Origin: Clostridia bacterium
GTDB lineage: Bacteria; Bacillota; Clostridia; Oscillospirales; Acutalibacteraceae
NCBI GenBank assembly: GCA_017442445.1
Contig: JAFRZS010000182.1
Coordinates: 1 to 7,921, forward strand
DNA length: 7,921 nt
Direction: 5' to 3'
Below are positions 1 to 5,010 of the stretch, one piece after another. Position 1 is the first letter of the stretch. Each line of letters opens with the position of its first letter. The notes under the pieces are model-generated. The model was not told where the DNA came from. It was given only the letters and a program-made list of their open reading frames with translations, and searched no databases. A program made the position numbers and the translations under genes.

Positions 1-2
1 AT

Positions 3-539
3 GTTAACGATTTAGGTATCTACATTGGGATTATTTTAGGTTATGTTATTACAATAAGTTTTGCAATTTTTGTGGCGTGCTTTACTTTGTTTTCGCCAAG
101 TACAACAAGCAATACAATTGAAAATTCAGTAACTTTTGTATCCTGTGATGTAATATATGATGAAATTGTCATGATAACTGAAGACAATCAACTTTACAAG
201 GTCAGATTTATTGATGAAGAATTTAATTTGGAAGCGATAGAATCAGTATGTGACGGAGAAAGAATTGTAACTACATATTCAGAGAAAGTCTCACCTGATA
301 ACAAGCAACCTTATTTTGCAATAAAAGCAATTATGTATGAAAATAATTATATTTTAAGTTTTGAAGAAACAAACGAATTGCATATTAAAGAATATTGGCC
401 GCTCAATATCTTTTCAGGGTTACAAATAATTTTGTGGACAGCATTTGTTGTAGGAGCTGTTATAGTAGGCAGAAACCCAAGAAAATTCAGCAAGAGAGTT
501 GTAAAATTTTTCTTTAAGGATGGAAGCATAAGGTATTAA
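3..539 (+). CDS. Two-helix membrane protein, N-terminus outside window
   Basis: I do not recognise this protein. The reading frame is open from the window edge, and no ATG, GTG or TTG occurs in frame before the GTG at 72. That GTG falls inside a hydrophobic stretch, so the real start is almost certainly left of the window. About 178 codons are visible. A first membrane segment is encoded at about 12-95. A polar, acidic domain of roughly 95 residues follows, and a second hydrophobic segment lies at about 408-470, shortly before a basic tail with several Lys and Arg. Two helices bracketing a soluble loop, with a positively charged C-terminus, suggest an integral membrane protein with the loop outside and the tail in the cytoplasm. 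This is inferred from charge only. The gene is AT-rich and heads a run of small + strand genes that look like accessory content. No function is proposed. Confidence 0.7.
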   Translation, partial: VNDLGIYIGIILGYVITISFAIFVACFTLFSPSTTSNTIENSVTFVSCDVIYDEIVMITEDNQLYKVRFIDEEFNLEAIESVCDGERIVTTYSEKVSPDNKQPYFAIKAIMYENNYILSFEETNELHIKEYWPLNIFSGLQIILWTAFVVGAVIVGRNPRKFSKRVVKFFFKDGSIRY

Positions 540-563
540 AAGGAGATTTTTCATTTTTTTCGC

Positions 564-593
564 TTGACTTTTAATAGTTAGTTTGTGTTAAAA
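564..593 (+). promoter_or_regulatory. Possible promoter for the small-gene run
   Basis: TTGACT at 564-569 matches five of six bases of a sigma-A -35 box. The only -10 candidates at 17-18 bp spacing are poor (GTTAAA at 587-592 or TTAAAA at 588-593). The site lies 47-76 bp before the start at 640 in AT-rich DNA. The -35 is good and the -10 is weak, so this is a tentative call. Confidence 0.3.
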
Positions 594-639
594 AATCACA
601 ATCTTATGCTGTAATAAGAAAAAGCGAGGTGCTATCTTT

Positions 640-921
640 ATGAAAATACACGGTGTAAAGCGTGAATGGTCTCACCCGATTTTTTGCATGAAAAAGCATT
701 ATTGTCCCTATTGTAATGAGAGGTTAGAAAAAACGAAAACGGAAACGGTTGTTGATTCAAAATCGGAAGAAGCAAAAAACTATGATTTTTCAAATGGTGA
801 TGGCTTTTTAGTCGGAAATATAAAATTTATTCGAACTGTTTTTAGTTGCAACAAATGTGATAAGACCTACACCATAAAAGAAGTTAAAGAAAATGACATT
901 GCCATCAACCGATGGAAGTGA
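640..921 (+). CDS. Small zinc-ribbon-like protein (CxxC...CxxC)
   Basis: This 93-residue protein has no recognised family name. It has two CxxC pairs, CPYC at residues 22-25 and CNKC at residues 70-73, separated by 44 residues. That is the layout expected of a single zinc-binding ribbon with a long insert. The first 20 residues are basic and the middle is charged. There is no signal peptide or membrane segment, so it is probably cytoplasmic. The start is supported by an AGGTG-like ribosome binding site about nine bases upstream. The next gene begins 12 bp after its stop, so the two are probably co-transcribed. Metal binding is inferred from cysteine spacing only. DNA, RNA or protein binding are all possible. 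Confidence 0.7.
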   Translation: MKIHGVKREWSHPIFCMKKHYCPYCNERLEKTKTETVVDSKSEEAKNYDFSNGDGFLVGNIKFIRTVFSCNKCDKTYTIKEVKENDIAINRWK

Positions 922-933
922 TAGGAGGGGCAT

Positions 934-1137
934 ATGGAAGATATTTTAGAACTCATTCTTTCAATACTGTTTATGCCGTTTGAATCCAAATACGACAACT
1001 TAAAAAATAAAATCGACAAAATACCGAGCAAGGCATTAAAAATACTCTTAAAGTTATTGCTTATATTGATTCCGTTTGCGTTGATATTTGGGCTATGTTG
1101 CTTGTGCAGTTACATATTTAGAGGATATTGGATATAA
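934..1137 (+). CDS. 67-aa single-helix membrane protein, possibly truncated
   Basis: This small protein is unrecognised. A strong ribosome binding site (AGGAGGGG at 923-930) lies directly after the previous stop, so translation from this ATG is well supported. The first 14 residues are hydrophobic and amphipathic. Residues 15-35 are charged, and residues 36-62 form one strong transmembrane segment containing a Cys-Cys-Leu-Cys cluster. The TAA stop is followed in the same frame by 35 more open codons that have no start codon of their own (1138-1245). The protein may therefore be a shortened form of one about 103 residues long. Gene order and spacing suggest one transcript with the zinc-ribbon gene upstream. 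Confidence 0.65.
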   Translation: MEDILELILSILFMPFESKYDNLKNKIDKIPSKALKILLKLLLILIPFALIFGLCCLCSYIFRGYWI

Positions 1138-1245
1138 CAAAAGGGCTATGACATTTCGTGTGATTCAAATCTCATTTGGAGCAAAAACATTGAAACCAAA
1201 CCGTCGTTCCTTGATAGAATCAAAAATATATTCAAAAGAAAATAA
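1138..1245 (+). pseudogene. Start-less in-frame extension of the 67-aa gene
   Basis: Directly after the TAA at 1135-1137 the same frame stays open for 35 codons and ends at TAA 1243-1245. It contains no ATG, GTG or TTG. The translated stretch is protein-like: a polar, acidic part with a Trp, then a Lys/Arg-rich amphipathic end (DRIKNIFKRK) typical of a real C-terminus. The simplest reading is a C-terminal part lost to one ochre mutation, or the remnant of another gene. Chance openness of 35 codons cannot be excluded. An overlapping 62-codon frame at 1088-1276 looks less natural and has no good ribosome binding site. Confidence 0.4.
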
Positions 1246-1280
1246 TTACATAATCAAGCATTATACAAGGTGGTGATTTT

Positions 1281-1742
1281 GTGTCAAAGAGTTATTCGTT
1301 TGAGTTTTTGGGAACAAAAGAAATGTTTCTGAACCAATTAGATAAGTACCCCAATAACAACCAAAAGTTTTTCTACTTTGATGATTATATCGTGGAACTC
1401 TCTAATGGCGATATTCGTTTTGGTGTTGCACGTGGCGGCCATTCTGGTGGATATTGGTTTGTGCCAACAATAACAGAAATTGACGGCAAGACCACATTTT
1501 GTGGCACTATTGAGTATAACGACCCTTATACAAGCGAAAAAGGAATTAAGAAAATCGTCAACAAGATTGAAAAAGTCCTTTTATGGATAATCTTAATCCC
1601 CATTATTATCATTGTGAAAGTGTATCTGTTCTTCTCTTGGGTTGTACGAAAACTATTCAAAAGAATTAAACCCAAAGAGGAATCTTTGGAAGACAGGTTG
1701 TATAATTTAATGGAAAATCATTTGGGTTGCAAACGGCAGTAA
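1281..1742 (+). CDS. 153-aa single-helix membrane protein, unknown function
   Basis: I do not recognise this protein. The GTG start at 1281 has a purine-rich GGTGGTG-type ribosome binding site six to seven bases upstream. Residues 1-92 form a soluble domain rich in aromatic residues, with a Gly-rich turn around residues 50-58 (RGGHSGG) and no signal peptide. One hydrophobic segment lies at residues 98-121. Lys/Arg-rich residues 122-133 and an acidic-to-amphipathic tail follow. The basic flank after the helix suggests a cytoplasmic C-terminus. It is the last gene of the small + strand run and is followed by a terminator about 60 bp downstream. Its base composition matches its upstream neighbours. 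Function is unknown. Confidence 0.7.
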   Translation: MSKSYSFEFLGTKEMFLNQLDKYPNNNQKFFYFDDYIVELSNGDIRFGVARGGHSGGYWFVPTITEIDGKTTFCGTIEYNDPYTSEKGIKKIVNKIEKVLLWIILIPIIIIVKVYLFFSWVVRKLFKRIKPKEESLEDRLYNLMENHLGCKRQ

Positions 1743-1800
1743 TAACTTTCAAAAAACTTGCACCAAGTTTGCACCAAAGCAGATTTTTGAGCAAAAGTAA

Positions 1801-1833
1801 AACCCCGAAAACCGTGATGGTTTCGGGGTTTTT
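1801..1833. terminator. Bidirectional rho-independent terminator
   Basis: AACCCCGAAAACC (1801-1813) pairs with GGTTTCGGGGTT (1819-1830) around a five-base GTGAT loop, with one bulged A. The GC-rich core is five to six bp. On the + strand it runs into a T tract (1829-1833), and on the - strand into TTTTA. It lies between the convergent 153-aa gene and rpsI, where both transcripts need an end. Confidence 0.85.
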
Positions 1834-1855
1834 GATGTTCTTGAGAAATATAAGA

Positions 1856-2254
1856 TTATCTCTTTGAGAACTGGGGTGCACGGCGTGCGCCTTTGAGACC
1901 GTATTTCTTTCTTTCCTTCATTCTCGGGTCACGAGTGAGGAAGCCTGCCTTCTTGAGTGCGGGACGTAATTCCTCTTCGTACTGGAGTAATGCTCTTGAA
2001 AGACCGTGACGGATTGCACCAGCCTGGCCTGTAACACCACCGCCGTTTACGCGGCAAACGATGTCAAACTTTTCAGTTGTGTTTGTCAACTCGAGAGGCT
2101 GACGAACGATTAACTTCAATGTTTCAAGACCGAAATAATCATCGATATCTCTGTCGTTGATTGTGATTTTACCTGTTCCTGCATAAACACGAACACGAGC
2201 TACTGACTTCTTTCTACGGCCTGTACCGTAAAAATAAGGATTGCTATCGTACAT
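1856..2254 (-). CDS. rpsI: 30S ribosomal protein S9 (uS9)
   Basis: Small-subunit ribosomal protein S9. In this family the C-terminal tail reaches into the decoding region and its last Lys/Arg contacts P-site tRNA. The 132-residue length is normal. Visible landmarks are the N-terminal YGTGRRKKSVARV block (residues 9-21), the central VNGGGVTGQAGAIRHG stretch (about residues 69-84), and the conserved tail with TRDPRMKERKKYGL, then GARRAPQFSKR with the expected final Lys-Arg. The ATG is preceded by GGGAGG at 2263-2268 (- strand) with eight-base spacing. It begins 17 bp after rplM ends, the standard rplM-rpsI operon arrangement. Its transcript is expected to end at the terminator at 1801-1833. Nothing is unusual in the coding sequence. 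Confidence 0.98.
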   Translation of the reverse strand: MYDSNPYFYGTGRRKKSVARVRVYAGTGKITINDRDIDDYFGLETLKLIVRQPLELTNTTEKFDIVCRVNGGGVTGQAGAIRHGLSRALLQYEEELRPALKKAGFLTRDPRMKERKKYGLKGARRAPQFSKR

Positions 2255-2271
2255 TTAATTTGCCTCCCTTC

Positions 2272-2700
2272 TTAAAATACACGTTCTTCGGGCTGCTGTG
2301 CTGCATGAGGATGCTCAGCGCCTCTGAAGATACGAACTCTTGTGAGCTGTTTTCTGCCGAGAACTGAATCAGGAAGCATACGGCGAATTGCGAGCTTCAC
2401 TGCGAATTCAGGCTTTGTTTTCATAAGAGTCTTATATTTGATTTCTTTGAGGTTACCGATGTAACCTGTGTGGTGGTAATAAGTCTTCTGCTCAAGCTTT
2501 TTACCTGTAAGAACAACTTTTTCAGCATTGATGATGATTACGAAATCACCACAGTCAACATGCGGAGTAAATACGGGCTTATGCTTGCCGCGAAGAAGTG
2601 TTGCTGCTTCTGTTGCTACTTTACCGAGTGTTTTGCCTTCAGCGTCGATTACATACCACTTGCGCTCAATGTTCTGAGCGTTAGGCATAAAAGTAGACAT
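2272..2700 (-). CDS. rplM: 50S ribosomal protein L13 (uL13)
   Basis: Large-subunit ribosomal protein L13, an early-assembling 23S rRNA binder. The 142-residue length is typical. Recognisable features are the KWYVIDAEGKTLGKVAT start, GKHKP.FTPHVDCGDFVII around residues 39-56, the HHTGY block, and the C-terminal AIRRMLPDSVLGR...RIFRGAEHPHAAQQPE region. The start has GGAGG at 2708-2712 (- strand) with seven-base spacing. It is first in a two-gene operon with rpsI and is driven by the strong promoter at 2740-2788. The predicted 5' UTR is only about 33 bases, leaving little room for the L13-binding leader found before rplM in some Firmicutes. No hairpin is visible there. Confidence 0.98.
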   Translation of the reverse strand: MSTFMPNAQNIERKWYVIDAEGKTLGKVATEAATLLRGKHKPVFTPHVDCGDFVIIINAEKVVLTGKKLEQKTYYHHTGYIGNLKEIKYKTLMKTKPEFAVKLAIRRMLPDSVLGRKQLTRVRIFRGAEHPHAAQQPEERVF

Positions 2701-2739
2701 AGTTCTTCCTCCAATTGATATTTTCTTTAATGCCTTGAT

Positions 2740-2788
2740 AGTTTACCACAGTAGGAAGCAGTTGTCAACAGATTTTTTTGATTTTTTT
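2740..2788 (-). promoter_or_regulatory. Strong rplM-rpsI promoter with A-tract UP region
   Basis: Read on the - strand, a perfect -35 TTGACA (2763-2768) is followed after exactly 17 bp by the -10 TAAACT (2740-2745). The -10 is preceded by TG one base away, an extended -10 that compensates for its 4/6 match. Directly upstream of the -35 are two seven-base A tracts (T runs at 2773-2779 and 2782-2788 on the + strand), placed about one helical turn apart as in UP elements. The predicted transcription start is near 2733. The remaining DNA up to 2905 is AT-rich, with TCCGTTTTT twice at about 2817-2836, and I see no further gene in it. Confidence 0.85.
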
Positions 2789-2905
2789 AAGTATTGAGTT
2801 ATTATCTCTCGAATGCTCCGTTTTTCTCCGTTTTTCATATCATTTGCTCACGATTAAAATTTAAGTTTTTGTCACGATTTTGATGATATTTTAATACTAT
2901 TAAGT

Positions 2906-2976
2906 AGGGGCAGATATTATCTGCACGAAATGTACAGAATTTATGATTTTACATGGGGCGGATGATATCCACCCAT
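2906..2976. repeat. Pair of related triloop palindromes
   Basis: The first palindrome is GCAGAT-att-ATCTGC (2910-2924). The second is GGGCGGAT-gat-ATCCACCC (2956-2974), with one C/A mismatch that would be a G-U pair in - strand RNA. Both are preceded by GGGG(C) and share a GAT-NNN-ATC core, so they look like two diverged copies of one unit about 46 bp apart. They lie directly before the 108-aa gene, and neither is followed by a T tract, so they are poor terminators. They may belong to a dispersed palindromic repeat family or act in the leader of the 108-aa gene. Confidence 0.6.
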
Positions 2977-2993
2977 AAGATTGGCGGTGTTTT

Positions 2994-3320
2994 ATGTTTT
3001 CGGAAAATATTTCGGATATATTATCATCCTTGAGCGAAGAGGATATTGAAAATCTGAAGGCGACGGCAGAAAGCATCTTCAATAATAAAACTGAAGAAAA
3101 AAACGAGCCGAAGGATAACGATTTGTTATCAGGCTTCGACCCGTCAATGATTCAAAAAATTATGACTGTTATGTCAAGAATGAACTCCGATAATTCACGG
3201 AGTGATTTCATTAAAGCTTTAAAACCTCACCTGAGCACTTCGCGGCAGAAAAAAGCCGATGAAGCGATGAAGATTCTGAAGCTTTTTGATATATTACCGT
3301 TATTACAGAACTTTGGATAA
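2994..3320 (+). CDS. 108-aa helical hypothetical protein
   Basis: A small soluble protein that I cannot name. I have the impression of similar short proteins in Clostridia, but this is not verified. Residues 1-30 form an acidic amphipathic helix region (SEEDIENLKATAESIF). Residues 31-45 are a charged, probably flexible linker, and residues 46-108 are helical with the dense block DFIKALKPHLSTSRQKKADE (residues 71-90) and a hydrophobic end (LKLFDILPLL). There is no signal peptide or membrane helix. The ribosome binding site is weak (GGCGGTG, seven bases upstream). Its last 18 bp overlap the end of the convergent ABC ATPase gene, so no terminator fits between the two and each transcript would read antisense into the other. 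Composition resembles the core genes here rather than the AT-rich run at the left. Confidence 0.75.
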   Translation: MFSENISDILSSLSEEDIENLKATAESIFNNKTEEKNEPKDNDLLSGFDPSMIQKIMTVMSRMNSDNSRSDFIKALKPHLSTSRQKKADEAMKILKLFDILPLLQNFG

Positions 3321-4100
3321 GAATTCCTGGAGTCTGGGAGCTTTGGGATTTGTGAAAAATTCCTCGGGGGAAGCTTCCTCAACAAATTTTCCCTCGTCCA
3401 TAAAAACAACTCTGTCTGCAACCTCTCTTGCAAATCCCATTTCGTGAGTGACAACTACCATTGTCATACCCTCTGTTGCAAGTTCCTTCATAAGCTCAAG
3501 TACCTCACCGACCATTTCGGGATCAAGTGCTGAGGTGGGCTCGTCAAAGAGGATAACATCGGGATTCATAGCAAGTGAACGGATAATTGCAACTCTCTGC
3601 TTCTGACCGCCCGAAAGTGATGACGGATAAGCATCTGCTTTATCTTCAAGTCCGATTCTTCTGAGCAAAGCTTCGGCAGTTTCTCTTGCCTTTCTCTTTG
3701 CTGTCTTCAAATCGTCAACGGGTGTGGGGTCAGATTTTTTGTGTTTTCTTATCTTCTTTTTAGCAACATAAATCGGTGCCATCATGATGTTTTCAATAAC
3801 CGTCTTGTTTGCAAAAAGATTGAAATGCTGGAAAACCATACCCATCTTCTGTCTTTGAACATTGATGTCGGTTTTGAAATCTGTAAGCTCTACACCGTCA
3901 AAGAGTACGGAACCGCTTGTGGGGTCTTCCATACAGTTAAGGCAACGAAGGAATGTACTTTTACCTGAACCTGAGGGGCCGATAACAACAACCTTTTCAC
4001 CCTTTTTGATGGTTGTGGAAACACCCTTCAATACATGATTTGTACCAAAGGATTTGTGGAGGTCTGTAACTATAATAAGGTCTTTATTATTTTCTGTCAC
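3303..4100 (-). CDS. glnQ: Polar amino acid ABC transporter ATPase (GlnQ type)
   Basis: Cytoplasmic ATP-hydrolysing subunit of a polar amino acid importer; the symbol is by family and the substrate is not determined. All motifs are intact: Walker A GPSGSGKST (residues 41-49), Q-loop Q91, signature LSGGQ (162-166), Walker B VILFDE (182-187) with catalytic E187, D-loop SALD (190-193) and switch H219. At 265 residues it is about 20-25 longer than typical GlnQ/ArtP proteins. The excess is a Lys-rich insertion around residues 113-137 in the helical region between the Q-loop and the signature. The start is GTG at 4098-4100, inside the permease gene, a 14-bp overlap. GGAGG and GAGGAAAG within the permease's Arg-rich tail supply the ribosome binding site, so translation is probably coupled. 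The 3' end overlaps the convergent 108-aa gene. Confidence 0.95.
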   Translation of the reverse strand: MTENNKDLIIVTDLHKSFGTNHVLKGVSTTIKKGEKVVVIGPSGSGKSTFLRCLNCMEDPTSGSVLFDGVELTDFKTDINVQRQKMGMVFQHFNLFANKTVIENIMMAPIYVAKKKIRKHKKSDPTPVDDLKTAKRKARETAEALLRRIGLEDKADAYPSSLSGGQKQRVAIIRSLAMNPDVILFDEPTSALDPEMVGEVLELMKELATEGMTMVVVTHEMGFAREVADRVVFMDEGKFVEEASPEEFFTNPKAPRLQEFLSKVL

Positions 4101-4794
4101 CTTTCCTCAACCTCCTTTCCATAAGCTTGATACCAAGACTGATAAGACAAACGATTACAATGTAAATCAATGCCATTACAAGATAGGGCACCATAAATTC
4201 GTAGCTGTTTGAACCGATATAGTTGAATGCTACATAAAGGTCTGTTGCACCAACGAAGGAAACAACTGATGTTTCCTTAACGAGAGTGATAAACTCGTTG
4301 CCGAGAGTGGGAAGAATATTCTTGATAGCCTGGGGAATAACAATTTTCATCATTGTTGCACCGTAGCTCATACCGACACTTCTGCCGCCCTCCATCTGAC
4401 CGGGGTCAACGGACAGGATACCTGCTCTCATAATTTCTGATATGTAAGCGCCGCTGTTGAGTCCGAAAACCGCAATCGCAACGGAAACCGATGTCATTTT
4501 GACACAGATAAGCGGAAGCATTACATAGTAGAAAACGAGAAGCTGTACTACCATAGGAGTACCTCTGAAAAGTGCAACATAGAATGTGCAGATTTTATCG
4601 AGGATTCTTGAAATAAGCTTGTACTTAGGAAGAACTCTGACGGTTGCGATAAGCGTACCGATTACAATACCGATGATAAGACCGGTTACTGCAATCAGCA
4701 AAGTATTTTTAAGACCTGTCAGGACTTCATTATAACCGCCCTGTTCAATGAACACTTCAATGAAGCGGTTAACTTTTACCATAAAACTGTTCAT
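4087..4794 (-). CDS. Polar amino acid ABC transporter permease (HisM/GlnP type)
   Basis: Inner-membrane subunit of the importer, 235 residues. It has the family's hydrophobic segments: about residues 28-52, 67-95, 101-120, 175-195 and 201-224. It also has the FRGTPMVVQL block (76-85), AYISEIMRAGI (117-126), and the ATPase-docking EAA loop as QMEGGRSVGMS with KIVIPQA and LPTLGNEF downstream (about 133-168). The EAA loop reads EGG here. I chose the ATG at 4792-4794 because AAAGGA (4801-4806) sits six bases upstream. The frame stays open a further 36 codons to 4902, but that extension runs through the hairpin at 4818-4848 and has no membrane or family signal. It is second in the operon, after the binding protein and a 216-bp structured gap, and overlaps the ATPase gene. 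Confidence 0.95.
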   Translation of the reverse strand: MNSFMVKVNRFIEVFIEQGGYNEVLTGLKNTLLIAVTGLIIGIVIGTLIATVRVLPKYKLISRILDKICTFYVALFRGTPMVVQLLVFYYVMLPLICVKMTSVSVAIAVFGLNSGAYISEIMRAGILSVDPGQMEGGRSVGMSYGATMMKIVIPQAIKNILPTLGNEFITLVKETSVVSFVGATDLYVAFNYIGSNSYEFMVPYLVMALIYIVIVCLISLGIKLMERRLRKGDRK

Positions 4795-4817
4795 ATTTTT
4801 TCCTTTACATAAATAAA

Positions 4818-4848
4818 GGCTGTAAAAAAACTGATGTTTTCTACAGCC
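4818..4848 (-). terminator. Intercistronic hairpin before the permease
   Basis: GGCTGTA (4818-4824) pairs with TACAGCC (4842-4848), and A/T pairs extend the stem inward. The one internal mismatch on the + strand (A4825/C4841) becomes a U-G pair in - strand RNA, the sense of the operon. TTTATTT follows on the - strand, so it could act as a leaky terminator between the binding-protein and permease genes. It ends only 11 bases before the permease ribosome binding site, so an effect on translation is also possible. Confidence 0.55.
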
Positions 4849-4872
4849 CGGTTTTAAACTTTGGGGATAGGG

Positions 4873-4997
4873 AAAAATGCGCAGAATGAACAAACTACGC
4901 ACAGCTAAAACGTGTTTTGGCTGTGGTTACCCGAAGACGTGCAAAGGCACGTCGAGTGGCGGAGTTTGTTTATAGCATAAGCGGTCTGCACATTTTT
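4873..4997 (-). repeat. 125-bp structured element inside the ABC operon
   Basis: The ends are 13-bp inverted repeats, AAAAATGCGCAGA (4873-4885) and TCTGCACATTTTT (4985-4997), with 12 of 13 complementary. The one difference becomes a G-U pair in - strand RNA. A second perfect pair lies inside, AACAAACT (4889-4896) with AGTTTGTT (4963-4970). These enclose two hairpins: CACAGC/GCTGTG (4900-4925, with inner AAAA/TTTT) and the perfect GACGTGC-aaag-GCACGTC (4936-4953). The whole could fold as a closed multi-branch RNA that begins 13 bp after the binding-protein stop and ends in U5 on the - strand. Roles could be 3' stabilisation or partial termination, a small RNA, or a palindromic mobile repeat. 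I do not recognise it as a known family. Confidence 0.65.
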
Positions 4998-5010
4998 AAC
5001 ATCACCATAA

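Noticed and set aside
1088..1276. 62-codon + strand frame overlapping the end of the 67-aa gene
   Set aside because: It starts inside the membrane-helix codons of the 67-aa gene without a good ribosome binding site. The frame of the 67-aa gene and its tail gives a more natural protein.
1..1742. Toxin-antitoxin or anti-phage defence cassette
   Set aside because: The small proteins show no toxin, nuclease, TIR, helicase or antitoxin motif. Small size and membrane helices alone do not support the call.
1666..1881. 71-codon - strand frame between rpsI and the 153-aa gene
   Set aside because: It overlaps both real genes and reads through the terminator palindrome. No family or start signal.
2900..3082. 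60-codon - strand frame over the twin palindromes
   Set aside because: It is antisense to the 108-aa gene and made partly of palindromes. No ribosome binding site.
4795..4902. N-terminal extension of the permease to 4902
   Set aside because: It crosses the hairpin at 4818-4848 and the edge of the structured element, and has no family similarity. The ATG at 4792-4794 has its own AAAGGA site and fits the usual permease length.
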